Of a stretch of 64,000 nucleotides of DNA, positions 56,672 through 64,000 are shown piece after piece. Each line of letters starts with the position of its first letter. Position 1 is the first letter of the stretch. Location of the stretch: positions 62,001 through 126,000 of the forward strand of contig JAFSIA010000023.1 of the NCBI GenBank assembly GCA_017440045.1, given 5' to 3'. The stretch is from Lachnospiraceae bacterium (lineage in GTDB: Bacteria > Bacillota > Clostridia > Lachnospirales > Lachnospiraceae). The notes below the pieces were generated by a model, which did not search any database, was not told the DNA's origin, and saw only the letters and a list, made by a program, of their open reading frames with translations. The position numbers were made by a program, and so were the translations under genes.

Positions 56672-58270
56672 ATGATTAGAATTAGTCAGATTAAATTGCC
56701 GTATTACAAGGAAAAAGATGAACACGGCATTTTGAAAAATAAAATAGAGAAGCTTCTTAAGGTGAAAAGAGACGACATTACAAATTTTTCTATTGTAAGA
56801 AAATCTGTTGATGGCAGATATAGACCGGATATTTATTTTGTTTATACGGTAGATGTGGAGCTAAAAAATGAGGACAGGATAAATAGAAGTCTTATAAAAG
56901 GGAATATAAGTAAACTAACACCTTCAGTGTATGATTATAAGCCAGCTGTTTCACCGGAGGATGCTGGAAATATTGTTGTCGTAGGAATGGGACCAGCAGG
57001 TCTTTTTTGCGGATATTTTCTTGCGATAAACGGATATAAGCCCATTATAATAGAACGGGGAAAGTCTATAGAGGAACGAAAGAAAGATGTTCAAAATTTC
57101 TGGGAGTTTGGTCAGTTAAACCCGGAGTCAAACGTACAGTTTGGTGAAGGTGGAGCAGGGACTTTCTCTGATGGAAAGCTTAACACGATGGTAAAGGATA
57201 AATCAGGAAGAAACAAACTAGTGCTAGACACCTTTGTGAAATTTGGAGCGCATGAAGAGATTGCTTATGTAGCAAAGCCTCACATAGGAACTGATGTCCT
57301 TGAAAAGATAGTTGTAAATATGAGAAAAGCTATTGAAGAGGCAGGCGGACAAATATTATTTAGTACAAAACTGACTGATATACATATTAAAGACGGTAAG
57401 GTTTGTAGTATAACTGTCAATGATTCAAAGCAGATAAATGCAGATAAACTTATTTTGGCTTTAGGACACAGCGCCAGAGATACCTTTAAAATGCTTAAAG
57501 ATAACGGTATCAGGATGGAGCAGAAAGCATTTGCAGTAGGTGTTAGAATGGAGCATCCGCAGGAGCTTATAGATAATGCGATGTATGGTATGAATCATGA
57601 GGATAGTATAGAGGGTATATTAGGTGCTGCTGACTATAAATTGACAGCCAGTGCTTCAAATGGCAGAGCAGTGTACTCTTTTTGCATGTGTCCTGGAGGA
57701 TATGTTGTAAATGCTTCATCAGAAGACGAAATGACAGCTGTCAATGGAATGAGCTATAGTAAAAGAGACAGTAAAAATGCTAATAGTGCCATAATAGTGT
57801 CAGTTACGCCGGATGATTTTGAATCTGATGATCCACTTGCAGGTGTAAAATTTCAGCGTAAGCTAGAAAGAGCTGCTTATATTGAAGGGAATGGCAAGAT
57901 ACCTGTTCAGTTATTTGGAGATTTTAAAGATGGAAAGGTATCCAAAGGATTTGGACATATTACACCTGTAACAAAGGGAGATACATCTTTTGGTGATATA
58001 AATAAAATTTTGCCAAAGGAACTGTGTGATGCACTAAAAGAGTGTATTCCATCTTTTGGAAGAACTATTTCGGGTTTTGACAGAGATGATGCTATTTTAT
58101 TAGGTGTTGAAAGCAGAACATCATCACCGTTAAGAATAGAGAGAAATGAAAAACTTGTATGTAATGTTGAAGGCATTTATCCCTGCGGGGAAGGAGCAGG
58201 ATACGCTGGCGGCATAACAAGTGCAGCCATGGATGGCATACGTGTTTTTGAGGCTGTTACAAGCAGCTAG
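56672..58270 (+). CDS. FAD-dependent dehydrogenase (COG2509 type)
   Basis: A 532-residue flavoprotein. An N-terminal domain of about 95 residues, rich in basic residues, precedes the FAD-binding motif VVVGMGPAGLFCGYFLA and ERGKSIEERKKDV. NPESNVQFGEGGAGTFSDGKL and, near the end, YPCGEGAGYAGGITSAAMDG are the family marks. Members are widespread in Clostridia with unknown substrates. It lies 23 bases after the first flavoprotein gene, so both are probably co-transcribed. Confidence 0.87.
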   Translation: MIRISQIKLPYYKEKDEHGILKNKIEKLLKVKRDDITNFSIVRKSVDGRYRPDIYFVYTVDVELKNEDRINRSLIKGNISKLTPSVYDYKPAVSPEDAGNIVVVGMGPAGLFCGYFLAINGYKPIIIERGKSIEERKKDVQNFWEFGQLNPESNVQFGEGGAGTFSDGKLNTMVKDKSGRNKLVLDTFVKFGAHEEIAYVAKPHIGTDVLEKIVVNMRKAIEEAGGQILFSTKLTDIHIKDGKVCSITVNDSKQINADKLILALGHSARDTFKMLKDNGIRMEQKAFAVGVRMEHPQELIDNAMYGMNHEDSIEGILGAADYKLTASASNGRAVYSFCMCPGGYVVNASSEDEMTAVNGMSYSKRDSKNANSAIIVSVTPDDFESDDPLAGVKFQRKLERAAYIEGNGKIPVQLFGDFKDGKVSKGFGHITPVTKGDTSFGDINKILPKELCDALKECIPSFGRTISGFDRDDAILLGVESRTSSPLRIERNEKLVCNVEGIYPCGEGAGYAGGITSAAMDGIRVFEAVTSS

Positions 58271-58303
58271 AACAATAGAAAGGATTGCTATAAGCAAAGA
58301 GAT

Positions 58304-59140
58304 ATGAATTACAGAGAAGAACTTATAAATAAAAAAAGAATAGTTATTAAGATTGGTTCATCATCGTTAACTCACAGCGAGACGGGACTACTTGATTTGG
58401 AAAAACTTGAGAGATTAGCAAGAGTATTAACGAATCTTAGAAATATGGGAAAGGAAGTTATTCTTGTATCCTCTGGAGCCATTGCTGTAGGTTGTAAAAA
58501 AATGGGACTTAAGAAGAATGAACTTAGCCTTTCGCAGAAGCAGGCGTGTGCGGCAATAGGACAGGCACAACTGATGATGACGTATCAGAAACTGTTTAGC
58601 GAATATAATCAGCCAGTAGCACAGATACTTACAACTAAGCTGACGATGCTTAATGATGAGTATAAGGATAATGCCAAAAATACATTTTTACAGTTATTAA
58701 AGATGGGGGTAATTCCTATTGTTAATGAAAATGATACAGTTTCCACATACGAGATTCAGTTTGGTGATAATGACAGATTATCAGCTATTGTAACAGCACT
58801 TGTTGATGCTGATTTGCTCATATTATTATCTGATATAGACGGTCTGTATTCAGATGATCCAAATTCCAATAAGGATGCTAAGTTTATAGATTTAGTAGAA
58901 AAACTGGATGAAAAGTATATTAATATGGGTAAGGAGACAAGTAGCAGCAATGTTGGCACAGGCGGTATGTCAGCAAAGCTTGTTGCAGCAAAGATAGCAA
59001 CATTATCAGGAGCAAGTATGGTTATAGCAAACGGAGCTGATGTTAATGTTATAAATGATATTATTCATGGAAAGGATAAGGGGACATTATTCCTTTCAAA
59101 TAAGGATGATTCGTTTGATTTGGTAGAGGAGATAAAATAA
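58304..59140 (+). CDS. proB: Glutamate 5-kinase, short form
   Basis: A 278-residue amino-acid kinase for the first step of proline synthesis from glutamate. Seen: VIKIGSSSLTH, ILVSSGAIAVGCKKMG, IVNENDTVST, FGDNDRLSAIVTALVDADLLILLSDIDGLY and GTGGMSAKLVAAKIA. The C-terminal PUA domain of the long form (about 370 residues) is absent, as in many Firmicutes. It opens the run proB-orf-DUF896-fthC-proA-miaB. Confidence 0.96.
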   Translation: MNYREELINKKRIVIKIGSSSLTHSETGLLDLEKLERLARVLTNLRNMGKEVILVSSGAIAVGCKKMGLKKNELSLSQKQACAAIGQAQLMMTYQKLFSEYNQPVAQILTTKLTMLNDEYKDNAKNTFLQLLKMGVIPIVNENDTVSTYEIQFGDNDRLSAIVTALVDADLLILLSDIDGLYSDDPNSNKDAKFIDLVEKLDEKYINMGKETSSSNVGTGGMSAKLVAAKIATLSGASMVIANGADVNVINDIIHGKDKGTLFLSNKDDSFDLVEEIK

Positions 59141-59144
59141 GGGA

Positions 59145-60341
59145 ATGAATATACATATAATTAAGAATGCCAGGGGTGTGAAGGGTAAAAATATTTCAGG
59201 TGGTCGCATTGCATATGAGTATTTTGAGGATTCAAAGTATACCGGAATAAAACGACAGTATTTATACCTGTATAATACAGAAAAAAATGAAAGTATTGAA
59301 ATTGAACCTGAAATAATAAAATACAATATTGCACTTATTAGCGATGTACGTTTAAATAATGAGTATTTATATTTTACAAGCATTGTAGAAGATAAAAAAA
59401 ATGATGATGATTTGAATGTTTTATTGTACAGATATGACGTTAATGAAGAAAAAACAAGTATGATTTTTTCTTATTCTGAAAAGCTTGAAAAATATGAAAA
59501 TTTTATGCGTACCAAGTTTTTTGTTTTAAATGATTATTATATTCTTATGCAAAATGAGTTTTTGCGTTCTAATCTTACAGAAACTTATGATGATTATTTT
59601 GACTTTGAGTTGTATATGTTCAACATAATCGAAAATAAAAAATATAAGATAAGCGATGAAAAACTTAATCAGTGTGGAATTGTAGAATTTCTTCCAATTA
59701 GTTCGAATAATTACATTGTAAAGACTGGATATGACTTGTTTACAGATGATAGATATAAGTTTTTGACAAAAGATGAATCAGTTGTGGAAAGTATTAGTCT
59801 TATTAATGTTGGACAGATGATTTCTGATGTTATTATAGGTAAGAGTGATGTGGTGATGAACACGATTGAGAGTGTTTATTATACCTCGACTATTCCGTAT
59901 GTTAAGGTCGAGGGAGATTATTTTTACTATTCAAAAGTAAAGACTGAGGATGAACTGTCAGAGGAGATTGTTTTTTATAATTATAAGAAAAAAGAGTCAC
60001 TTATGTGTATAAATAGTCAGATAAAAAATGGTAAGTCTCTTGCAAAACCATTTGTATCATCAGGAAAGCCATATGTGATGATTTTATCGTCTAAAGGCTA
60101 TGAGTTTATAGAGATAGAAAACCCTAAGAACATTCAGATTTTAGATTCATCATATGAAATAAAGGATATAGTTAAAAATGTTGTAATAACAGCATTGGTA
60201 AGCAAAGGAATGTTTGGAAAAATCAAGGATTATGTATATGTATTTAAGCTTCCGTCATTGCAGCTTCTTCATAGAGAGAAGGGGCAATATGAGAATTATA
60301 TATTCTCTAGAGATGGCGAACTAAATATTATGTTAAAGTAA
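59145..60341 (+). CDS. Protein of unknown function in the proB-proA gene run
   Basis: A 398-residue protein I do not recognise. It has no signal peptide or membrane helix. The sequence is a series of short beta-strand and turn units, such as KRQYLYLYNTEKNESIE, NEYLYFTSIVEDKKND and EGDYFYYSKVKTED. This suggests a beta-propeller-like fold of unknown partner. Composition is rich in Y, N, K, I and D, and only two cysteines are present. It starts four bases after the proB stop, so it is in the same operon. Confidence 0.7.
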   Translation: MNIHIIKNARGVKGKNISGGRIAYEYFEDSKYTGIKRQYLYLYNTEKNESIEIEPEIIKYNIALISDVRLNNEYLYFTSIVEDKKNDDDLNVLLYRYDVNEEKTSMIFSYSEKLEKYENFMRTKFFVLNDYYILMQNEFLRSNLTETYDDYFDFELYMFNIIENKKYKISDEKLNQCGIVEFLPISSNNYIVKTGYDLFTDDRYKFLTKDESVVESISLINVGQMISDVIIGKSDVVMNTIESVYYTSTIPYVKVEGDYFYYSKVKTEDELSEEIVFYNYKKKESLMCINSQIKNGKSLAKPFVSSGKPYVMILSSKGYEFIEIENPKNIQILDSSYEIKDIVKNVVITALVSKGMFGKIKDYVYVFKLPSLQLLHREKGQYENYIFSRDGELNIMLK

Positions 60342-60357
60342 GGAGAGCAATTAACGT

Positions 60358-60573
60358 ATGGATTTGAATATTGATAGAATTAATGAGCTTTATAGAAAAT
60401 CTAAGGCAGAAGGTCTTACTGAGGCAGAGAAAGAGGAACAGGCTGCCCTTAGAAAGGCTTATGTGGAGGCATTTCACAATAATCTTCGAGGAAATTTAGA
60501 TAGAATGAAGATACAGCGTCCGGATGGAACTATTGAAAATGTTAAGGATAGATATAAGCCGAAGAACAAGTAA
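60358..60573 (+). CDS. DUF896 (YnzC/UPF0291) family small protein
   Basis: A 71-residue protein. INELYRKSKAEGLTEAEKEEQ and LRKAYVEAFHNNLRGNLD are the DUF896 hallmark, a two-helix domain. In Bacillus a member is linked to the SOS response, but no LexA box is seen near this one. AAGGAG lies 13-18 bases before the ATG. Confidence 0.92.
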   Translation: MDLNIDRINELYRKSKAEGLTEAEKEEQAALRKAYVEAFHNNLRGNLDRMKIQRPDGTIENVKDRYKPKNK

Positions 60574-60612
60574 GAGAATAAAGTAATAAAAATCATAGAA
60601 AGAGGCATTCTT

Positions 60613-61203
60613 ATGGCAAGTAAAAAGGATATTAGAAGAAATACTAGCATATTTAAACATGAGACAGAAACGGTTATGATTGATTTTGCAGGTGATGTTA
60701 TCTGTTATCGATTAATGGCAATGGATGAGTATAAAAATGCTGACACAATTTTTGTATATGCTGATTACAATAAAGAGGTAAAGACAGCAGCTATAATTGA
60801 TGATGCATTGAAAAATGGGAAAAAGGTAGCGCTTCCAAGAGTATATACTATGGAGCTTACCAGCGATGGAAAGCCGGATAAATATATGAAATTCCATTAT
60901 ATAACTTCGACAGATGACTTGGAGAAGGGGTATAATGGTATACGTGAGCCGAAGGAAGTCCTGCCTGTGGCTGATATGGATACTGGGAATGCTATAATTA
61001 TTATGCCTATTGTGGGATTTGATGATGAGAGAAACCGCGTTGGTTACGGCGGCGGATTTTATGATAAATACTTAGGAAGCCATAGCTTTGCTAAAAAGAT
61101 TGGTGTGGCATACGATGAACAAAAGGTTGATAAGGTAGATGAAATAGGGCCTTATGATGTTAAACCGGATATGATTGTAACTCAAAAAAATATTTATAAA
61201 TAA
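60613..61203 (+). CDS. 5-formyltetrahydrofolate cyclo-ligase
   Basis: A 196-residue enzyme that converts 5-formyl-THF to 5,10-methenyl-THF with ATP. The family motif [11 protein letters not shown] and [11 protein letters not shown] are clear, with [11 protein letters not shown] at the end. It sits between the DUF896 gene and proA. Confidence 0.92.
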   Translation: MASKKDIRRNTSIFKHETETVMIDFAGDVICYRLMAMDEYKNADTIFVYADYNKEVKTAAIIDDALKNGKKVALPRVYTMELTSDGKPDKYMKFHYITSTDDLEKGYNGIREPKEVLPVADMDTGNAIIIMPIVGFDDERNRVGYGGGFYDKYLGSHSFAKKIGVAYDEQKVDKVDEIGPYDVKPDMIVTQKNIYK

Positions 61204-61214
61204 GGAGTTGGACT

Positions 61215-62459
61215 ATGGATTTAGAAATATTATGTACAAATGCCTGTAAGGCAAAAATGATTCTCGGAAAATTGAGCACTGGAAAGAAAAATAGCGTTCT
61301 TGTGGCAGTGGCAGACGCTTTATGTGAAAATGCTAAAGATATTATTGAGGCAAACGCTATTGATGTTGAAAATGGTATTAAAAATAATATGTCTCAGGGA
61401 TTGGTTGACAGACTTAAGCTTACGGAGGCAAGAATTGAAGATATGGCTCTAGGTCTTAAGCAGGTTGCTGATTTGACAGACCCAATTGGTGAAGTTACAG
61501 AAATGACTAAGAGACCAAATGGTATGACTATAGGAAAAAGAAGAGTTCCTATGGGAGTAATAGGCATAATATACGAAGCACGTCCTAATGTTACTTCTGA
61601 CGCCTTTGGACTTTGTTTTAAAACAGGAAATGCTGTTATATTAAAGGGTGGTAGTGATGCCATAAATTCTAACAAAAAGATAGTAGAAGTTATAAGAAAA
61701 ACTTTAGCAGCAAACAGTGTAACAGAAGATGCAGTTCAGCTTATTGAATCAACAGACAGAGAGACAACAACAAAGTTTATGAGAATGAATAAGTATGTTG
61801 ATTTACTTATACCAAGAGGTAGCGCAGGTCTCATAAAAGCCACAGTGGAGAATGCGACTATACCTGTTATTGAGACAGGAACAGGCAATTGTCACGTATT
61901 TGTGGACAAATCTGCCGACATAGATATGGCAATTAATATATTGATTAATGCAAAAACACAGAGAATAGGTGTATGTAATGCTTGTGAATCACTAGTAGTT
62001 CATGAGGATGTGTTAATTGAGTTTCTGCCAAAGGCCGTTAAAGCTCTAAAAGAGAAAAATGTTGAAATCAGAGGAGACGAGAGGGCAAGAAAGGTATGTC
62101 CGGAGATAAATGAAGCTACAGATGAAGATTTCTACACAGAGTATCTGGACTACATAATTTCCGTAAAGACAGTTAAAGACATTGACGAGGCGATTGCTCA
62201 TATTAATGAACATAATACAAAACATAGTGAGTGTATTGTCACAAATGATTATAACAGCTCAAATAAGTTTCTTGATGAGATTGATGCTGCATGTGTATAT
62301 GTAAATGCATCTACAAGATTTACAGATGGTTTTGAGTTTGGTTTTGGAGCAGAGATAGGAATATCTACGCAAAAGCTTCACGCCAGAGGTCCAATGGGAT
62401 TAAAGGAACTTACAACAAGTAAGTATATTATCTATGGCAATGGTCAGATAAGGGAGTAA
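61215..62459 (+). CDS. proA: Glutamate-5-semialdehyde dehydrogenase
   Basis: A 414-residue NADPH-dependent enzyme for the second step of proline synthesis. It has [34 protein letters not shown] in outline, the catalytic cysteine in [13 protein letters not shown], and [31 protein letters not shown] lies upstream. Three genes separate it from proB. The stop is two bases before miaB. Confidence 0.97.
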   Translation: MDLEILCTNACKAKMILGKLSTGKKNSVLVAVADALCENAKDIIEANAIDVENGIKNNMSQGLVDRLKLTEARIEDMALGLKQVADLTDPIGEVTEMTKRPNGMTIGKRRVPMGVIGIIYEARPNVTSDAFGLCFKTGNAVILKGGSDAINSNKKIVEVIRKTLAANSVTEDAVQLIESTDRETTTKFMRMNKYVDLLIPRGSAGLIKATVENATIPVIETGTGNCHVFVDKSADIDMAINILINAKTQRIGVCNACESLVVHEDVLIEFLPKAVKALKEKNVEIRGDERARKVCPEINEATDEDFYTEYLDYIISVKTVKDIDEAIAHINEHNTKHSECIVTNDYNSSNKFLDEIDAACVYVNASTRFTDGFEFGFGAEIGISTQKLHARGPMGLKELTTSKYIIYGNGQIRE

Positions 62460-62461
62460 AT

Positions 62462-63943
62462 ATGAATTCAATTATTGAGATAAGTGAAAGATTAGTTGAA
62501 ATTGAAAAGCTTATTGCAGAGGGAAGAATGAATTGTGCACCTGAGAGTGAGCCTGAGAGGCAGTATTACTATATGGCTAAGCTTAGAGAGCATATTGAAA
62601 GAAAAAAACAGGAATTAGGAAGACCGCTTTATGCGTGCACAAAGACATTTGGATGTCAGATGAATGCCAGAGATTCAGAAAAACTTGTGGGAATATTGAA
62701 AATCATAGGCTATGAGGAAACTGACAGCGAGAAGGCTGATTTTGTTGTGTACAATACATGTACAGTCAGAGAAAATGCAAACCTTAAGGTATATGGTCAT
62801 CTTGGACTTTTATCTAACTATAAGAAAAAGAATCCTGATATGATGATAGCAATGTGCGGCTGTATGATGCAGGAAGAGCATGTTGTAGAAAAAATCAAAA
62901 AAAGCTATAGATTTGTAGACCTTGTTTTTGGAACTCATAATATTTATAAGTTTGCAGAGCTTTTGTACAATAGAGTGGCAAAAAATGCCATGATTATTGA
63001 TATTTGGAAGGATACAAACATGATTGTTGAGGAACTTCCATTAGAAAGAAAGTTTAAATTTAAATCGGGTGTTAATATTATGTTTGGATGCAATAATTTT
63101 TGTAGTTATTGTATTGTTCCGTATGTTCGCGGACGTGAACGAAGCAGAGAACCGCAGGATATTATTAATGAAATAAAGATGCTTGTGGCAGATGGTGTTG
63201 TGGAAATAATGTTACTTGGACAAAATGTCAATTCCTATGGAAAGAATCTTGATGCACCTATGACGTTTGCAGAACTTTTAAAGGAAGTTGAGAAGATTGA
63301 AGGCTTAGAACGAATTAGATTTATGACATCACATCCTAAGGATTTATCTGATGAACTTATAGAAGTGATGGCAAATTCAAAGAAAATATGCCGTCAGCTT
63401 CATTTGCCGGTTCAATCGGGAAGTAGCAGAGTTCTTAAAGAAATGAATCGAGTATATGATAAAGAGCATTATCTTAATCTGGTTGATAAAATAAAGAAGG
63501 CAATGCCGGACATATCTCTTACAACTGATATTATTGTTGGTTTTCCTGGTGAAACAGAGGAGGATTTCCTCGAGACAATGGATGTGGTTAAAAAGGTTAA
63601 GTATGATTCTGCATTTACATTTATATATTCCAAGAGGACAGGAACACCTGCAGCTGCTAAGGATAATCAAATACCAGAGGATGTTGTTAAAGACAGATTT
63701 GACAGATTGTTAGCAGAAGTTCAAAAAAATGCTAATGAGCAGACTAAAAGATTTGAAGGACAAGTTCAAAAAGTACTTGTTGAAGAGCTGAATTCACAGC
63801 TTGAGGGTTATGTCACAGGTAGATTAAGCTCGGGACTTTTGGTACATTTTCCGGGAGATGAATCTATGATTGGAAAGATTGTCTCTGTAGAACTATCAGA
63901 GGCAAAAGGCTTTTATTATCTAGGTCAATTATGTAAAAGCTAG
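62462..63943 (+). CDS. miaB: tRNA-2-methylthio-N6-dimethylallyladenosine synthase MiaB
   Basis: A 493-residue radical-SAM methylthiotransferase that modifies A37 of tRNAs reading codons that start with U. A helical N-terminal extension of about 55 residues is followed by the cluster-binding cysteines (KTFGCQMNARDS, YNTCTVREN, MCGCMMQ). The radical-SAM motif is CNNFCSYCIVPYVRGRE, and a TRAM domain ends the protein. The N-terminal extension is typical for clostridial MiaB. In many Firmicutes mutS follows. Confidence 0.96.
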   Translation: MNSIIEISERLVEIEKLIAEGRMNCAPESEPERQYYYMAKLREHIERKKQELGRPLYACTKTFGCQMNARDSEKLVGILKIIGYEETDSEKADFVVYNTCTVRENANLKVYGHLGLLSNYKKKNPDMMIAMCGCMMQEEHVVEKIKKSYRFVDLVFGTHNIYKFAELLYNRVAKNAMIIDIWKDTNMIVEELPLERKFKFKSGVNIMFGCNNFCSYCIVPYVRGRERSREPQDIINEIKMLVADGVVEIMLLGQNVNSYGKNLDAPMTFAELLKEVEKIEGLERIRFMTSHPKDLSDELIEVMANSKKICRQLHLPVQSGSSRVLKEMNRVYDKEHYLNLVDKIKKAMPDISLTTDIIVGFPGETEEDFLETMDVVKKVKYDSAFTFIYSKRTGTPAAAKDNQIPEDVVKDRFDRLLAEVQKNANEQTKRFEGQVQKVLVEELNSQLEGYVTGRLSSGLLVHFPGDESMIGKIVSVELSEAKGFYYLGQLCKS

Positions 63944-63987
63944 TATTTATTTGCTTAATATTATTTTATTAAAGAAAGGAGATTTCT

Positions 63988-64000
63988 ATGGGTTTTAAGA
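63988..64000 (+). CDS. Start of a gene cut by the window end
   Basis: ATG 63988 with a good ribosome binding site (AAAGGAG 63976-63982) begins MGFK and continues outside. mutS often follows miaB, but four codons are not enough to identify it. Confidence 0.45.

Overview
The window is one continuous piece of a low-GC Firmicutes chromosome. It most likely comes from a Lachnospiraceae-type clostridium. The reasons are the gene order rpoZ-rimO-pgsA-cinA(C)-recA-recX-rny, a Gram-positive LexA (Cheo-type) box at recA, several sporulation genes (spoIIM, spoIVA, yqfC/yqfD, a spoVB-like flippase, a bofC-like gene), and plant-arabinan hydrolases of the kind gut polysaccharide degraders carry. The genus cannot be fixed from sequence reading alone. 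No rRNA, tRNA, CRISPR array, prophage or insertion sequence was seen.

Layout. 1-9.7 kb: housekeeping genes (end of rpoZ, rimO, pgsA, pncC/cinA, SOS-controlled recA, recX, rny, an aminotransferase, proC, a Nudix hydrolase, spoIIM). 9.7-12.7 kb: an iron-sulfur aldo/keto reductase, a XerD-like recombinase that lacks catalytic residues, and aroF on the minus strand. 12.8-22.7 kb: a membrane protein of unknown function, a rhomboid-fold protein without the protease serine motif and with a Cys/His-rich tail, and three tandem ABC ATPase-FtsX permease fusions. 22.8-27.6 kb: a very large GH51 arabinofuranosidase (minus strand) and a transglutaminase-like lipoprotein. 27.8-39.5 kb: a chemosensory cluster (cheR, cheB, a CheY-like regulator, cheA, two receptors, cheW, a third receptor, a PAS histidine kinase, a receiver-HD protein). 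39.6-46.2 kb: spoIVA, a membrane-anchored MutS-family ATPase, a 57-residue membrane protein, alaS and rpsU. 46.3-48.0 kb: a GH43 arabinanase lipoprotein. 48.0-54.6 kb: yqfC-yqfD-phoH-HD phosphohydrolase-ybeY, a spoVB-like flippase and a bofC-like gene. 54.64-55.32 kb: a gene-free stretch that is almost wholly one imperfect inverted repeat. 55.4-64 kb: two flavoproteins, then proB-orf-DUF896-fthC-proA-miaB and the first codons of another gene.

How the genes work together. proB, proA and proC, although in two places, give the whole glutamate-to-proline route. The GH51 and GH43 enzymes together would cut arabinan main chains and side chains. The che genes encode a complete phosphorelay with adaptation enzymes, but the three receptors have almost no extracellular part and all share the C-terminal tail ISLGxxFGKY. 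spoIVA, yqfC and possibly spoIIM carry upstream sequences resembling mother-cell sigma-E promoters, which fits a spore-forming lineage.

The most unusual object is the 676-bp inverted repeat at 54642-55317. Its arms pair in order over about 330 bp each, including perfect runs of 26, 18, 13 and 13 bp, and it contains no convincing gene. It could be a fold-back mobile element or a very long hairpin RNA.
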